Below are positions 46,927 to 58,820 of a DNA stretch of 64,000 nucleotides, piece after piece. The stretch covers positions 1,798,001 to 1,862,000 of the forward strand of contig NC_026503.1 of NCBI RefSeq assembly GCF_000182925.2, read 5' to 3'. The DNA is from Neurospora crassa OR74A. Taxonomy: Eukaryota; Ascomycota; Sordariomycetes; Sordariales; Sordariaceae. The notes under the pieces were generated by a model, which was not told the origin of the DNA, made no database searches, and saw only the letters and a list, made by a program, of their open reading frames with translations. Numbering within the stretch: the stretch's first letter is position 1; every line of letters begins with the position of its first letter. The translations under genes were made by a program, and so were the position numbers.

Positions 46927-49195
46927 TGCGTAGGCGCTAAACGAGTTTCTGATGCTGATAGAGGCGGTCATTAGTATCACACCAAGAATGCCTATACGAG
47001 TAGAAAGGAGAGCATTACAAGTGTGAAAGCAATCTGTGTTGGATCAATGACGGAGATATTTACTCCTTTGCTTTGGGGGTTGATAATTATGCTGCCGCTT
47101 GATGAAAGACTGAGAAATTTGCAATTTAGTATCGTTAACTGAGTCGGCTCATGGCGATTTTGAGATTGGTCCTAATGTTGGCATTTAGCAACCGATTTCG
47201 TCATTCGAAGGCGCGTATGGAGAGATATTCTTGGGTGTCTGCTCAAGGCGTTAAGATCCTGATCACTTCCGCGGAGGGGCAAGATGATGATGGGAATGAT
47301 GATGATGAAGAAAAGCAAACGAAAGAGTATATAGATATTTATTGTGGGGAATGCAGAAACCTGTGACAAAATGAGCCGTGAAGCGTTCCTGACTGGAGGT
47401 GCCCTGAGCAAACCGAGGATTCGAGCGCTAAATCGAACTTTGAGACCGAGTTTGCAGTTTATTACATTGTAATAAGTGAGATGTTCCTGGTCGTGGTGGG
47501 GGGGAGAGAGGGCGGGGATAGAGTCTGGATGAAACAGAAACTCAAACGGACGTCATTTGGCCCAGGAGGAAGACCTGCCGTTGGCTATGACAATGGGGGC
47601 CGTGAATCAAGGCGATGTTTGATGCGATGTTCGATTGGGATGAAATGTAAAATTGCGACACGCAATAGCGGCTGCTGTTGACTGCCTCAGCTGCTCGGTG
47701 TCGCGGTCATTGAGAACAAGGTGAAGGTGGATCGGGGAAATGGACGGGGGTTAGGTTTCCTTGACCTAAACAATCCAAGGCGGATTGATGTGACCGCGAT
47801 GAACATTTTCAAAAAATAAAAACTTACCCGCCGGGGTTGAGAGCATCTGCTGATAATCCTCGTCTTACACAGTCAGATGCCTCGCCTTGAAGCAGCTTGG
47901 GCGCGGCTGATGGCATCGATGGCCGGATGCGTTATACAAAGTCGAAGTTGCGGTGATGTGCGGATAAAGTCTGGCCGACGGGTCTTGCCAGACGGGACGG
48001 GACGGCGGGGAACCTTGGGAGTCTCCTCGCTCGGGCGGTCATCGTTGCTGAGGTTTCAGACACGCGGAACGCGAAGTCACGTTATCTGTTGGGCAATACT
48101 ACACTACTCAGTATAGTACATAGGTGGCTGGCACAATTTCAATAGTTTGTGTAACGATTGTGTACTACATACAGCAAAATGTTAATTACACAAAGCAGAA
48201 TGTGAGCGAGTCGGACGTACTCATGTATAAGGCGAACTCACTCTTCGTCTTATCCTCGCATTTTCAAATGGACAGTTGCGCCTATCCATTTTCGAATACA
48301 GTATTTCGAGCAACATTCGAGTCAGCTGTTTCTGATGCTGAGGCCTAGAGGTAATATGGCGTAGGTAGGTAAGAAATCCGTATGGTGCCTGGTAAAATAC
48401 TAGTAAGATACCTCTACATCTCATGTAGAGAATTATTCCCAGTGGTACCTGCCAAATCGGCATCTCCTGCACTGAATGAGGGGTACCAGAGGTCCAGGCT
48501 GCAGCAGTGGAGAGGAGTGCAACTGCCCGTATTCTACCTATGGTAGGTAGGTAATGGAATGGAGTATCTGTGGCAGGTACGTTTGTAACAACCATCCCAT
48601 GTCAAGAAAAGATACCTCTAGAAGCTTACAAATTCATCTTGACGGGCAGAACCGAATTTCAAGACATGATTAAATACGTTCCATCTGAAAGGACGCATCA
48701 CATTCAGCCAGTCGGCCAAAGTGTCAAGAGAACAAACAACTTTTACGCCGCATGTTCCTGCGTCTCGACACTGAACCCGCAGTTCCGTGACATTTGGCAG
48801 TGACAGCGCCCCACCATTCCATAGTATACGCAGTACTTCCACTTGAGACTCGCTTTAGCACCAATCCTGACCTCTGCAGACGGCTTCATCCATCATCCAT
48901 CCCATCTTCACTGCAGCATCCTTTGCATCCCAGCTGGTGTAAACTCGCAGACAACGTAAGTCTTGACATGTCCAATCTCGTGGACGCTCCCGAAGATGTC
49001 GAGTTCTACGAGCACACCTTAGCTCGGCACACAACAGCTCGAGGAAGTTGTTCTTCACAACCACCCTCGAAAACGATGCCATTCACTCTAGTTTCTTCAC
49101 TCATCAGTGACCCCTCAATTTATCTACACCAAGTATTTCAACTAACAACATCCCAGATTATTAAAAAAGAAAAAAAAAAGAAAAAAAGAACCACA
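46927..49195. other. Divergent promoter region of the SNF2-like and glutathione synthetase genes
   Basis: A 2.27-kb bidirectional upstream region. Next to the SNF2 start is a possible leader-intron 3' end (CTAAT then CTATCAG near 46.95 kb). TAGGTAGGTA motifs lie at 48358-48372 and 48542-48554. The glutathione synthetase leader ends in an A-rich run with G interruptions (49161-49192). An 8-bp inverted repeat, CTCTACAT..ATGTAGAG, is present near 48.41-48.43 kb. No further gene is supported. Confidence 0.6.
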
Positions 49196-50862
49196 ATGTC
49201 TTCCATTACTCAGGGTTCATACCCTCCCCTTCTCCAAGATGCCGAAAAAGAACGACTTGTGCAAGTCGTCAAGGACTGGACTGTAGCCCATGGCCTCACT
49301 GTTCGCCCACCACCTGCCATCGCCGGTAACGACACCGAAGGCATCCTCGCCACAAGTGCGCCCGTTACCCTCTTTCCCAGCCCCTTCCCCAAGAGCTGCT
49401 TTGAGGAGGCAAAGGCTATTCAGACTACATACAACGAGCTGTATGCTCTCATTAGCCAGGATGAGGAGTTCCTCACAGAGATGGTCAAGGAGTACGTTTC
49501 ATCGACAGTAGAGAATTTTCATTTTCACTGACAAGCCTCAAGGGTTGCTGGCGGCGACGAGTTCATTGCCAACTTATGGAACGTCCACCTCCGTGTGAAG
49601 AAGGAAGGCTATGTCCAAGTAAGCAGCTACAACATTATAGGAGCCTCAACCTTTGAATCAAGTTCATGCTAATCACCCATCACCGACAGAACCTCGCTTT
49701 AGGCCTCTTCCGCTCCGACTACATGGTGCACCAAGACGACGCCTCCCTGCAAATCAAGCAAGTCGAATTCAACACCATCGCCTCCTCCTTCGGCGGCCTG
49801 TCCACTCAGACCTCTCTCCTGCACAAACACCTCGCTCAGCACGAGTACCCTCTCCTCTCTTCTTCCTCCTCCGCCTCGAACCTCGACCTTCCATCCAACG
49901 ACTCCGCCGCCGGTCTCGCCGCCGGTCTCCGCGCCGCCTTCGACGCCTACGGCCCTTCCACTCTCGGCCATCCCACGTGCGTCCTCTTCCTCACCCAGAC
50001 CGGTGAGCGCAACGTCTTTGACCAGCGTCACCTTGAATACGCCCTCACCTCATCCGGCCCTAACAAAGTCCCCGTCTTCCGCCTCCCTTTCTCCGACATC
50101 CTCACCCACACCACCCTCGCCTCTACCCCCACGCGCCAGCTCCTCTACACTCTCCCCAGCAACCCTTCCCTGGTCTTCGAAGTAGCCGTCGTCTACCTCC
50201 GTGCCGGTTACGGCCCCGGTGACTACCCAGACCAAGAAGCGTGGGAGGCGCGCTACCAGATCGAGCGATCCAACGCCGTCTGCTGTCCTACGGTTCTCAC
50301 GCAGCTGGCGGGCATGAAGAAAGTACAGCAAGTCCTGGCCACCCCGGAGGAAAGCAACTCCAACTCGGTCCCCTCCGCGCTGGCCAAGTTCATGCCTCCC
50401 ACCGCGGAGAAGACCCAGCGTCTCCTCAAGACCTTTACAAATATCTACCCTCTCGATACCTCTTCTTCCGGCCTGCACGCCCGCTCCCTCGCCACTTCCC
50501 CCACTCAATGCCAGAAATACGTGATGAAGCCGCAGCGCGAGGGCGGAGGCAACAACTTCTATCGGTCGGCGATCCCCGAGCAACTGGCCAAAATCCCCGA
50601 GGAACACTGGAACTCGTTTATTCTCATGGAGATCATCGAGCCGCCTGCGCTGGCGAACAGTATTCTCAGGAACGGCAAGGTAGAAGTGGGGGGCGTCATT
50701 TGCGAATTGGGCGTTTATGGTACTTGTCTGTGGGATCAAAGCAGTGGGGAGATCAAGTTCAATGAGGAGGCCGGGTATTTGTTGAGGACGAAGGGGGACA
50801 AGAGTGAGGAGGGAGGCGTGGCAGCGGGTTATGGGTGTATGGATAGTGTTACTCTTGTCTAA
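49196..50862 (+). CDS. gsh2: Glutathione synthetase
   Basis: A cytosolic ATP-grasp enzyme that adds glycine to gamma-glutamylcysteine, the last step of glutathione synthesis. Three exons fit: 49196-49491, 49543-49618 and 49690-50862, giving 514 residues, near the normal eukaryotic length. Introns of 51 and 71 nt join MVKE to VAGGDEF and GYVQ to NLALGLF. Signs are the N-terminal FPSPFPKSCFEEA region, the substrate domain (DYMVHQDD, KQVEFNTIASSFGGL), the MKPQREGGGNNFYR glycine-rich loop over ATP, and a C-terminal KGDKSEEGGVAAGYGCMDS that closes the active site. The start after CCACA (MSSITQG) aligns with the family N-terminus; the open frame extends further upstream but reads as non-protein. 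Confidence 0.95.
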
Positions 50863-51114
50863 GTTGAGGGATGAGGAAGAAAAGGGCTGTCTGCTTGGAT
50901 ATAAAGTGGCGATGGGTGATGATGACGTACAAATGGATGGGTGGCTAGAGGAATAGAGGCAAGTAAGTCATCGAAGCACGTTTAAAGGTGCCTGTATCTA
51001 GAGTTCTTTTCCAGCACCAAGTATCCCACCGAGGTCATAATGATAAGATCCTGCCTCGCTCCCCTTCCGCAAATTACCGCCTTTCCTTTTGTTTGTTTCT
51101 CCTCACCCTGTGTC

Positions 51115-52952
51115 CTACCTCCTCCCCTGCGCCACCTGTTCCGGCCACCCCCCAACAGCATCCTCCACCTCCTCCAGGAAACTCTGCGCATTATGCACCG
51201 TCGTACCGCCCAACACCACCCTAACCCCCGGCACACTCGCATTGATCTCCGCCACCATCTTTGCCTCCTCGTAGGTCGCTCCCCCAATGATGAACACGAT
51301 GATATCCTGGGGCTTATCCCTCGTCGAACCCCCGCCGTCCACAAACGGATACTGCTGCTCCCTCAGCTTGCCCTTGACCAGGTTCTGCAGCGTTGTCTCC
51401 AGTAGGGGCGAATGCTGCGTGTACACGTTCTCAACACCCTTGAGTACCTTGAACCGGTTGCCGGCGCCGCCAAATATACCCGTGGACTCGAAAATGTCCG
51501 CGATACCACCTACGCCACTGCCGGAGCCACCAGTGGTGGCGTGCAGGGAGGAGTGGTAAGCCAGAAGCTTGGCGACGCGGTCGGTGCGACGGGTGGGAAC
51601 GCCGCCGGCGGCAGAGAGGAGGTCAACGAGCATGGGCAGTTGACTCGAGGGTGATTTGGAGTAGCGGAGGGCGTAGAGGGCGACGAGGATTACTTTGTTG
51701 TCCGGGGTTACGGTGGGGGATTGGATTAATCTCTGGATGTTCTGTGAGGTTGGGATGAGGATCAGTATACGGCCATGAGAGGATAGCAGGTTGGTTTCAG
51801 CTTTACCTTGAGATCGGCAGCATGGTTATCGTTGCAAGCTAAGCTCTGCTCAACCTCGCTAACTTCGAGTAGGCTCTGCGCGCCGACTCTTCTGCTAAGC
51901 TCGGAGACCAAGGTTACGTGTTTGCTGACATTTCCGGAGAGCTTCCTGAACTCGGGGTACTCTTCGATGAACCGCTTCATGTCGGAGATGGACTCGATGT
52001 TGGCGTTGTTCTGGGTCTTGGACTGGTACTGCGACACGTATTCCTTGATGTTGCCACCTAGGTCACCGAAGTTGAGGTACATGTTCTTTTGGAAGAAAGG
52101 ATCTTGATCCTGTGAGAGGACAATCTCCTTCAGCTCGGCACGGATTTCGGGGACATCACTGAGATCGACTCGCCCATTGTGAATGCCAAGCAGGTGATGT
52201 ACCATGGCCTGGTATGTCCATTGTGTGAGAAGCGGTGTGATGGGGTCCTCTCGCCTGTCCAGTATCAAGAGAATGGGTGGTGTGTCGACCTTGCGAAAGT
52301 CGAATAGCTGGTCCTCCTGGGTCATGCAGTATCGAACTTCGGATGCGAGCTTCTTAGCCAGAGGGCTGCTCTTCTGGTACCTGATCAAAGGTTTCTTCTT
52401 GAGAGATAACAAAACCGAAATAACCCCTTCGGTACACCGTTGCAAGGAATCGGTATTCCAGGTATCGGGATTGCCGCTCCATATCCGATTCATGGGTAGG
52501 GACATGTTGAGTGAGAACAGGTCGGTGTTGATAACAACATAATCCATAAAGTATTCCTGCACTACCTTAACAACCTCGTGATCGTCGGCTTCTGCTAGCC
52601 GTTCAAGCGCCGACTTTTTGACAATGTTGCTGAAGTAAAGATGATATTCTCCGTATTTGGGGTCTCGTAGCTCATCGATCAACAGGCCGATGGTGTCGGG
52701 ATGTGGCCTGACGAAGCAGAGACAGCGCATGTGTCTCATCTTCTCCCGTTTAGCATTGTCCAACCGATCGGTAAGGTAGACTTCATGGTTGAGAAGGGTT
52801 GATACAGTGACGGCAGCTGAGATACAGGGAACGGTGTCTTTGTCCAGCAAGAGCATCTTCATCTTGGCTGATGGCGTAGCGGCAGTCCCGGCGTTTTCAC
52901 CGACCGTCACCATCTTGGTCACATAGCCGGATGCTGCCTGTATCAGATCCAT
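51115..52952 (-). CDS. vps45: Vps45, Sec1/Munc18-family protein of endosomal fusion
   Basis: An SM protein that binds the Tlg2/syntaxin-16-type SNARE and supports Golgi-to-endosome and vacuole traffic. Two exons, 52952-51807 and 51741-51115, join in phase 0 (ADLK|NIQRLIQ) over a 65-nt intron, giving 590 residues, typical for Vps45. The start MDLIQAASGYVTKMV matches the family. Conserved blocks are KMLLLDKDTVPCISAA, CLCFVRPHPDTIGLL, PPILLILDRREDPITPLLTQWTYQAMVHH (domain 2-3) and, near the C-terminus, IIVFIIGGATYEEA. It is tail to tail with the glutathione synthetase gene (252 bases apart) and divergent from mmm1 (599 bases). Confidence 0.95.
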
Positions 52953-53551
52953 CCTGGGCGAGTCAACCGTGTGATTTTAGCTTCCAATTTTGAGTTACTA
53001 GGCGTCACGTCCTGCGCTTTCACAAGTCCTCTCCTGGTCCCGAACTCCTGAGCCTCCCAATGACTTATGGGGCTTTAGCGGATTGGCACCTTATGTTGTA
53101 TTGATCCAAGCCCGAGGTGTCTTCGAACTTTGGGTCGAGCACGTGAAGAGAATCAGTGAGTAGGTAATTATTAAAAGTTAAAGATAAGATGGTGCTCAAT
53201 GGTAGCTTTGTTGTTTTGATGACAAGAAGGTCGAGCTGTTGTCAAGCTCAGGGTTGATGGAGGGGGAAACCGGGGGAGGTGAGGCACGGGAGGGTTACAT
53301 GTGCAAGTCGCGATGCCTGGGGGCTGCAGTGCATCTTTCACAGGTACCTTGATGTACCTACCTACACTAGGTAACCCTGGCCTGTGCGATGGACGTCACC
53401 AAAAAGGTCGATAAGATAAGGATCACTAGTAAATGATTGGAACCTTGCTGGTTCCATTCCATCTTTTTGGAGATGCAGACGCAGCCAAAGCAGCTCTCCG
53501 AACACCTATCGAACGGACAGATGCTTTTGCTCCCTCGATAACCCCAAGAAG
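52953..53551. promoter_or_regulatory. 599-bp bidirectional promoter between vps45 and mmm1
   Basis: The two start codons face away from each other. The centre holds a TACCTACCTACACTAGGTA cluster at about 53355-53373 and a CACGTG-like AGCACGTGAAG at about 53139-53149. Shared control of the two organelle genes is an inference from layout only. Confidence 0.5.
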
Positions 53552-54886
53552 ATGGCCGACATTTGCCCATCAAGGTCGGAGCCTACGTAAGTCCAAATTT
53601 TCCAAAACAACAAACTATCCCCCTGCGCCCGACTCTCACAACCAACTGACTGACGAACAACCACGTCTAACAGCCTGTCGTTCACGCAGGGTCTCATCCT
53701 CGGCCAGCTCTCGGTGGTGCTCTTGCTCGCCGCCTTCATCAAGTTCTTCATCTTTGGTGATCCTCCCTCGCCCGAAGTCGTCGCCTCCATCCGCGCCACC
53801 GACCGAAGATCGCGAACGTTAGCACACAAGAAATCAATCCTCAGCCTTCGAGAAACCAACGCGCTCCAGCTGGTGCAGAACCCAGCTCTAAATAAGAAGC
53901 ATGTTCTGCGCCCTGGCCCTCCCATCTTGACCATCGGGTCTATTCTTAGCAAAACATATTACAAGGTCGACAGCCATCAACCCGAAAGTCTCGACTGGTT
54001 CAACGTGCTGATCGCCCAAACCATCGCCCAATTCCGCAGTGATGCCCAACACGACGATGCGATTCTCTCCTCTCTGAGCAAGGCGCTCAACGGCACCGCC
54101 CGACCCGACTTCCTCGACGAGATCAAGGTTACGGAACTTAGCCTGGGCGAAGATTTCCCCATCTTCAGCAACTGCCGCATCATCCCGGTGGACGAAGATG
54201 GCCTTAGCTTTGGAACCGGCAAGGCCTTCGACGCCAACATGGCCACGAGAGAAGGCGCGCGTCTCCAAGCCAGAATGGACGTTGACCTTAGTGATATGAT
54301 CACCCTGGCGGTAGAGACAAAGTTGTTGCTCAACTATCCCAAGAGGCTCAGCGCCGTTCTCCCTGTGGCCCTGGCTGTTTCAGTTGTTAGGTTCAGCGGT
54401 ACACTGTCCATTTCGTTCATTCCCAGCAACCCGTCCAACAATGAACCCGCGAAGATGATCTTTACCTTTCTCGATGACTATCGTCTGGACTTTTCTATCC
54501 GCAGTCTTTTGGGGAGTCGTTCAAGACTGCAGGATGTCCCCAAGATTGCACAACTTGTCGAATCACGTCTCCATCGGTGGTTCGATGAGCGCTGTGTGGA
54601 GCCCAGGTTCCAGGAGATCGCTCTGCCTAATATGTGGCCTCGCAAGAAGAATACTCGTGGTGGCGATGAGACCATCTCAGATGTGGAAAGGTCTATGAGC
54701 AAGGCCAAGGGAGTCGATATTGCTAAGGACGTAAGAGAGGAGGCCCGGAAAGAGATTGAGGCTGAAGCGCATGGGGGAGCCGATAGAGTGCCAGACTCGC
54801 TAAGATACAGGCATCGCCCGAGGGCAGACGAGGAGTTTCCCGGCGCCGGGTCAATGCCTGGTTCTATGCCCGGTTCTATGCCCTGA
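53552..54886 (+). CDS. mmm1: Mmm1, ER subunit of the ERMES tether
   Basis: Mmm1 is the ER membrane subunit of the ERMES complex that links ER and mitochondria and moves phospholipids through its SMP domain. Two exons, 53552-53586 and 53674-54886, join [12 protein letters not shown] to LSFTQG across an 87-nt intron, giving 415 residues, which agrees with the known Neurospora protein. One transmembrane helix lies at about 17-37 ([19 protein letters not shown]) after a short lumenal N-terminus. The SMP domain (about 110-345) starts near [17 protein letters not shown] and includes [17 protein letters not shown]. The C-terminus ends in repeated MPGS units. Without the first 35-nt exon the frame appears to begin inside the membrane helix. 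Confidence 0.95.
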
Positions 54887-56168
54887 ATGAGCATACCCTT
54901 TCCGAACGGGCTAAGGAACACGAGACTGAAGAGTGGTTCTCACTTCACTGCCCTTGGCCTGTTTTGGGATCTTACAGCCCGCCATGGGACTGTCGGTAGC
55001 GCGAACAGGCACTCATGTCCTCGAACGCCACCACAAGCTGGATCTTCATAATTTCCCGAAAATGTGAAAGCGGAACCTCGAAAACGCTGTCACGTTGACG
55101 AAATTCCGTGGCAGAGGAGTTGCTGCCGCTAAATCGCAACTGCTGAGGCGGTCACCATTGCAGATTGCAGATGCTATCCCACGTACATATGTAGTACTAC
55201 TGTATCAGTGCCACGTCGTTCTAGATGATGTAGAGGTCAAAAGAGAAGAGCGTCGAAGGGGTGTCACCAGTGTGTACATGGGCCACGGCACCATGAGTAT
55301 CTCTACGGCCTACCATGTGAATATAACGAAACAACCCTAACCCTGCCCATGGGAATGATCTGAACCAGGGAGTCTGGGTTCAGTTGCATTCATCACAACA
55401 GCAACGTAGCTGTGTGAGGCAGTTGATATAGACAGAAGGCCTTCCGTTCCATGGGATCTCATTGAACGACACGTTCCCATGGTAGGCCACTTTCATCAAG
55501 ACCATGAGACCACCCAGACTGGGAGCCAAACATATCTAGCGTAAAGCTTTATACTGTCCAGGTGATGGATCTGGGATCATGCCCAACCGTTTCACATGGC
55601 GGCAGGCTTCAGGTGTTACAAAGAGGTGGGGCTCGTGCACGAACTTTTGCGCTCAACATCCGGTGATGTCACAACAAATTGGAGAGCAATCCCAAGCGAT
55701 GGGAGCCACCAAGTACCGGCAGTTCGACTCGCTCTGAAGCAATCTTCAGACGAAAACGAAACTACGAAAATAGACTGTGTGATTATGTATACACTTGTTT
55801 CTGGCCCTTTTCAGCTCTACTTCTTGACCACTTTTTGATCAAGTTTTGGTTGCTAAGCATAGCCGGTCCTTTTGCATATTTGTTAACGTGTACTTCCTCG
55901 CCCGATGCAAAACTATAAAATTCGCTACTGGACGCCAGTTCATCGTTCCCTGCACGCCATCTTGCAACCTGCAATCCGCACCGACTGGCGTCGATTCGCA
56001 TTCCCGCGGACGTGAGAAGGCCGACCTACATTCAACTGAACGTTGCCCATCTCCGAGCGGCGTGCAATGAAGTAGCGCCCAGGCAGAAGCACAAGCGTCG
56101 AGTTATTGCATAATCTCCTGTCCTATTCACACGCCGACGCGCGATCTGAGCCATCATACATTTTCAGC
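54887..56168. other. Intergenic region between mmm1 and the MBOAT gene
   Basis: The first few hundred bases are probably mmm1 3' untranslated region. Around 55.34 kb is a CCCTAACCCT, a short telomere-like string of no clear meaning. No gene or RNA was recognised. The last 200 bases should hold the MBOAT promoter and leader. Confidence 0.55.
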
Positions 56169-58265
56169 ATGATACCTTTTATACATACTCGTACGGCCGC
56201 ATTGCTCCTCGGATCATGCCTTCGACTTGTTGCCAACACTGACTTCTTTGCCAGCCTTTGCCTACTTGGGCAGCAAGATCGGGACCAGCCCGGATGAGCG
56301 TAAGCGGCTTGTGACCTTGCAACATGGCTTTGACTGTTGCTAACCCCGTCCTCCAAACAGTCAAGCTCATCTTTTCCTTCTTTTTGTCCTACCCACTTGC
56401 TGGCCTACTGAAGAGGATACCGGATAACCGCCCTCATCTCAAAAACTTCTTTTGTCTAAGGTGTGTCACTACTCGAGGTTAAGCACGATGATTTAGAGCT
56501 ATATACACCGAGAGGCGGAACTAGATCTAACGAGTCTTCCTTCGCAGCATCGGCGTCTTTTACCTCGTCGGCCTCTTCGACCTATGGGTCGGCCTCCGAA
56601 CTGTCCTAATCTCCTCCATTGGCGTGTACTCGATCGCAAAGTTCCTCCGGGGCTCCCCTTACATGCCATGGATCGGCTTCGTCTTCCTCATGGGCCACAT
56701 GAGCATCAACCACATTATGCGCCAACGCCTCAATGACCCGAGCACGATCGATATCACAGGAGCGCAGATGGTGCTCGTCATGAAGCTCAGCGCTTTCTGC
56801 TGGAACGTGGCTGACGGTGTTCTCCCCGAAGATCACCTCTCCGACTTTCAAAAGGACAGACGGCTCAAGGAGTTGCCGTCCCTGCTGGACTACTTTGGAT
56901 ATGTTTTCTTCTTCCCCAGTCTCATGATTGGGCCCGCCTTCGACTTCGCCGAGTACCGCCGATGGCTCGACACCACCATGTTCGACATTCCCAAGTCTGT
57001 CGATCCTGCCAAGAAGCCTCCCACCAGACGCAAGCGCAAGATCCCCCGCAGCGGTACTCCAGCCATGATCAAGCTCGTTACCGGTTTCTCTTGGCTCCTG
57101 CTCTTCATCTGGCTCTCTACCTGGTTCTCGCCCGAGTCTCTCCTCGGAGACAGCTTCGTGAGCCACAACTTCCTCGTCCGCCTTCTCTTCCTGCACATGG
57201 TTGGTATCACGGCGCGCGCCAAGTACTATGGTGTCTGGATGATGACGGAAGGCGCATGCATTCTTAGCGGCTTGGGCTTCAACGGCGTTGATCCTGCCAC
57301 GGGCAAGGTTTCTTGGGATAGGCTCCAGAACATCCGTCCGATGGGCATGGAGACTGCGCAAAACACCAAGGCGTACCTCGATAACTGGAACATCAACACC
57401 AGCAAGTGGCTGCGCAACTACGTCTACCTGCGCGTCACTCCCCGTGGCAAGAAACCTGGTTTTGGCGCCACTTTGGCTACATTTACCACCAGCGCTTTCT
57501 GGCACGGGTTCTATCCTGGCTACTACCTGTCCTTTGTCCTGGCGAGCTTCATCCAGGCTGCTGCGAAGAGTATGTCCCCCCATCCCCTATCGATACATGT
57601 TTTGTTCAGAATTCCTGACTAACCGCTTTCATTTGTCTGCAGACGTCCGCCGCAACATCCGCCCCTTCTTTCTCGATCCCAAGACCCAAGCGCCCCTTCC
57701 CTCCAAAAAGTGGTACGATCTTGCCTCCTGGCTCACCACCCAGCTCACCTTCAACTTCGCCGTCTGCCCCTTCTTGGTTCTCGGCTTCCACGAATCCATC
57801 ACTGCCTGGTCGCGCGTCTACTTCTACGCCATCATCCACACCGCCGTTGCCCTGGCCTTCTTCTCCAGCCCAGGAAAGAAGTGGCTGCGCAAGTCTCTGG
57901 AGAAGAGGAACGCCAAGGCAGGCGTTGTTACCCCTGCTTCTTCTTCTTCTTCTTCTAGTGGACGCGGCCGTGGCCGCAGCAGCATCAGCGACGAGAAGAC
58001 GAGCAGTACTACCGCGCAGGGTGCCATGGAGACGACGGCTTTGCTTGGCGAGAACCTGAACCAGCAGCCGTCCAGCAGGGCGGAGAGCACGGATAGCCAG
58101 TCGAGGAGCCCGATGCTGGGTATCAGTGGTGATCCCCAGGGGGAGCTAGATGAGGCGCTGGAGGAGTTCAAGAAGGAGATGGAGAGCAGAGTTGGTGGTG
58201 GCGCGTTTAGTGCGACGGGCTTAAGGGATTCGTTGAGGGGGGAGGCTAGGAAGAGAGCCGGGTGA
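56169..58265 (+). CDS. ale1: Lysophospholipid acyltransferase, MBOAT family (Ale1/Lpt1/Slc4)
   Basis: A multi-pass ER enzyme that reacylates lysophospholipids with acyl-CoA, as in phospholipid remodelling. Five exons fit: 56169-56190, 56255-56299, 56361-56460, 56548-57569 and 57643-58265, giving 603 residues. The first two exons carry only 22 and 45 nt, coding MIPFIHTPFAYLG and up to SPDELKLI, which matches the start seen in other fungal Ale1 proteins. MBOAT features are the WNINTSKWLRNYVYLR block with the conserved Asn (about 335-350) and the catalytic-type His in FWHGFYPGYY (about 375), among many membrane helices. The C-terminus is hydrophilic, with a Ser run and GRGRGR. An ATG within intron 2 (56324) is in frame with exon 3 and could start a shorter form if the intron is not removed. 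Confidence 0.92.
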
Positions 58266-58710
58266 TTGATTGATTCATTGATAAATTAAGATGGTGGGTA
58301 AGAAGTGGCATTTTTATCGGAAAGGGGGGGATGCTATAGGAGGTGGGATCTGGTGAGACACATTTCCCAGAGGGGTTGCTGATGTTAAGGAGATACTGCG
58401 TTTGGAGTCTGGGGGAGTGGGCGCGAGAGTGAGCAAAACGAATCTTTTTTTGCACTGCATCGCGTCAGGAGTAAGAAGAGGAAGCGAGGCCTCTGTTGCT
58501 TGCATCATGATGTTTGCCCTATAATTCCGGTACAAAGATATTTCCATGCCAATAGCACATAATCTACCATCCATGTACTCTCCCCGTTTTCTTTCTGGTG
58601 GTGACCGAAGTCCAGCCATAGTCTTCACTGTAATCATTCAGTACGGAATCTGCGCTACGTGTGCTCCTCATAGTTTCATTCCACCGACTCTAAATATTAT
58701 CCAATCAGAA
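58266..58710. other. Intergenic region upstream of the tRNA gene
   Basis: It holds the 3' untranslated region of the MBOAT gene. A TAAATATTA at about 58691-58699, about 15 bases ahead of the tRNA, is TATA-like and may help place RNA polymerase III. Nothing else is supported. Confidence 0.55.
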
Positions 58711-58820
58711 GGCAAGATGGCCGAGCGGTCTAAGGCGCCACGTTAAGGTTAACCCTTAATCTGAGTTAAATCTCATATCCGTGGTCCGAAAGGGCGTGGG
58801 TTCGAATCCCACTCTTGTCA
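58711..58820 (+). tRNA. tRNA-Leu(AAG): tRNA-Leu (anticodon AAG) with a 30-nt intron
   Basis: A full cloverleaf can be drawn. The acceptor GGCAAGA pairs with TCTTGTC (one G-U pair), with discriminator A at 58820. The D arm is GCC..GGC. The anticodon stem is CCACG with CGTGG, loop TTAAGG plus C, anticodon AAG at 58743-58745. The variable arm is long (class II, CCGAAAGG), and the T arm is GTGGG TTCGAAT CCCAC. The intron at 58749-58778 sits one base 3' of the anticodon, the standard place, and its ACCCTTA can pair with the anticodon loop. The internal boxes are GGCCGAGCGGTC (A) and GGTTCGAATCC (B). A T-run at 58830-58835 follows as terminator. It reads CUU (and CUC after A34-to-inosine) leucine codons. 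Confidence 0.96.
58749..58778 (+). other. Intron of tRNA-Leu(AAG)
   Basis: 30 nt between positions 37 and 38 of the tRNA, removed by the tRNA splicing endonuclease. It contains CCCTTAA, complementary to TTAAGG of the anticodon loop. Confidence 0.9.

Noticed and set aside
48794-49195. Upstream extension of glutathione synthetase
   Set aside because: The family N-terminus begins at 49196, and the upstream part contains an A-rich leader coding KKEKKKKKR and has no similarity.
56624-56700. Start of the MBOAT protein at MYSIAKFLRG
   Set aside because: Upstream exons supply the conserved DELKLI..SYPLAGLLKRIP and FYLVGLFDLW segments, so this is internal (and its first codon is GTG).
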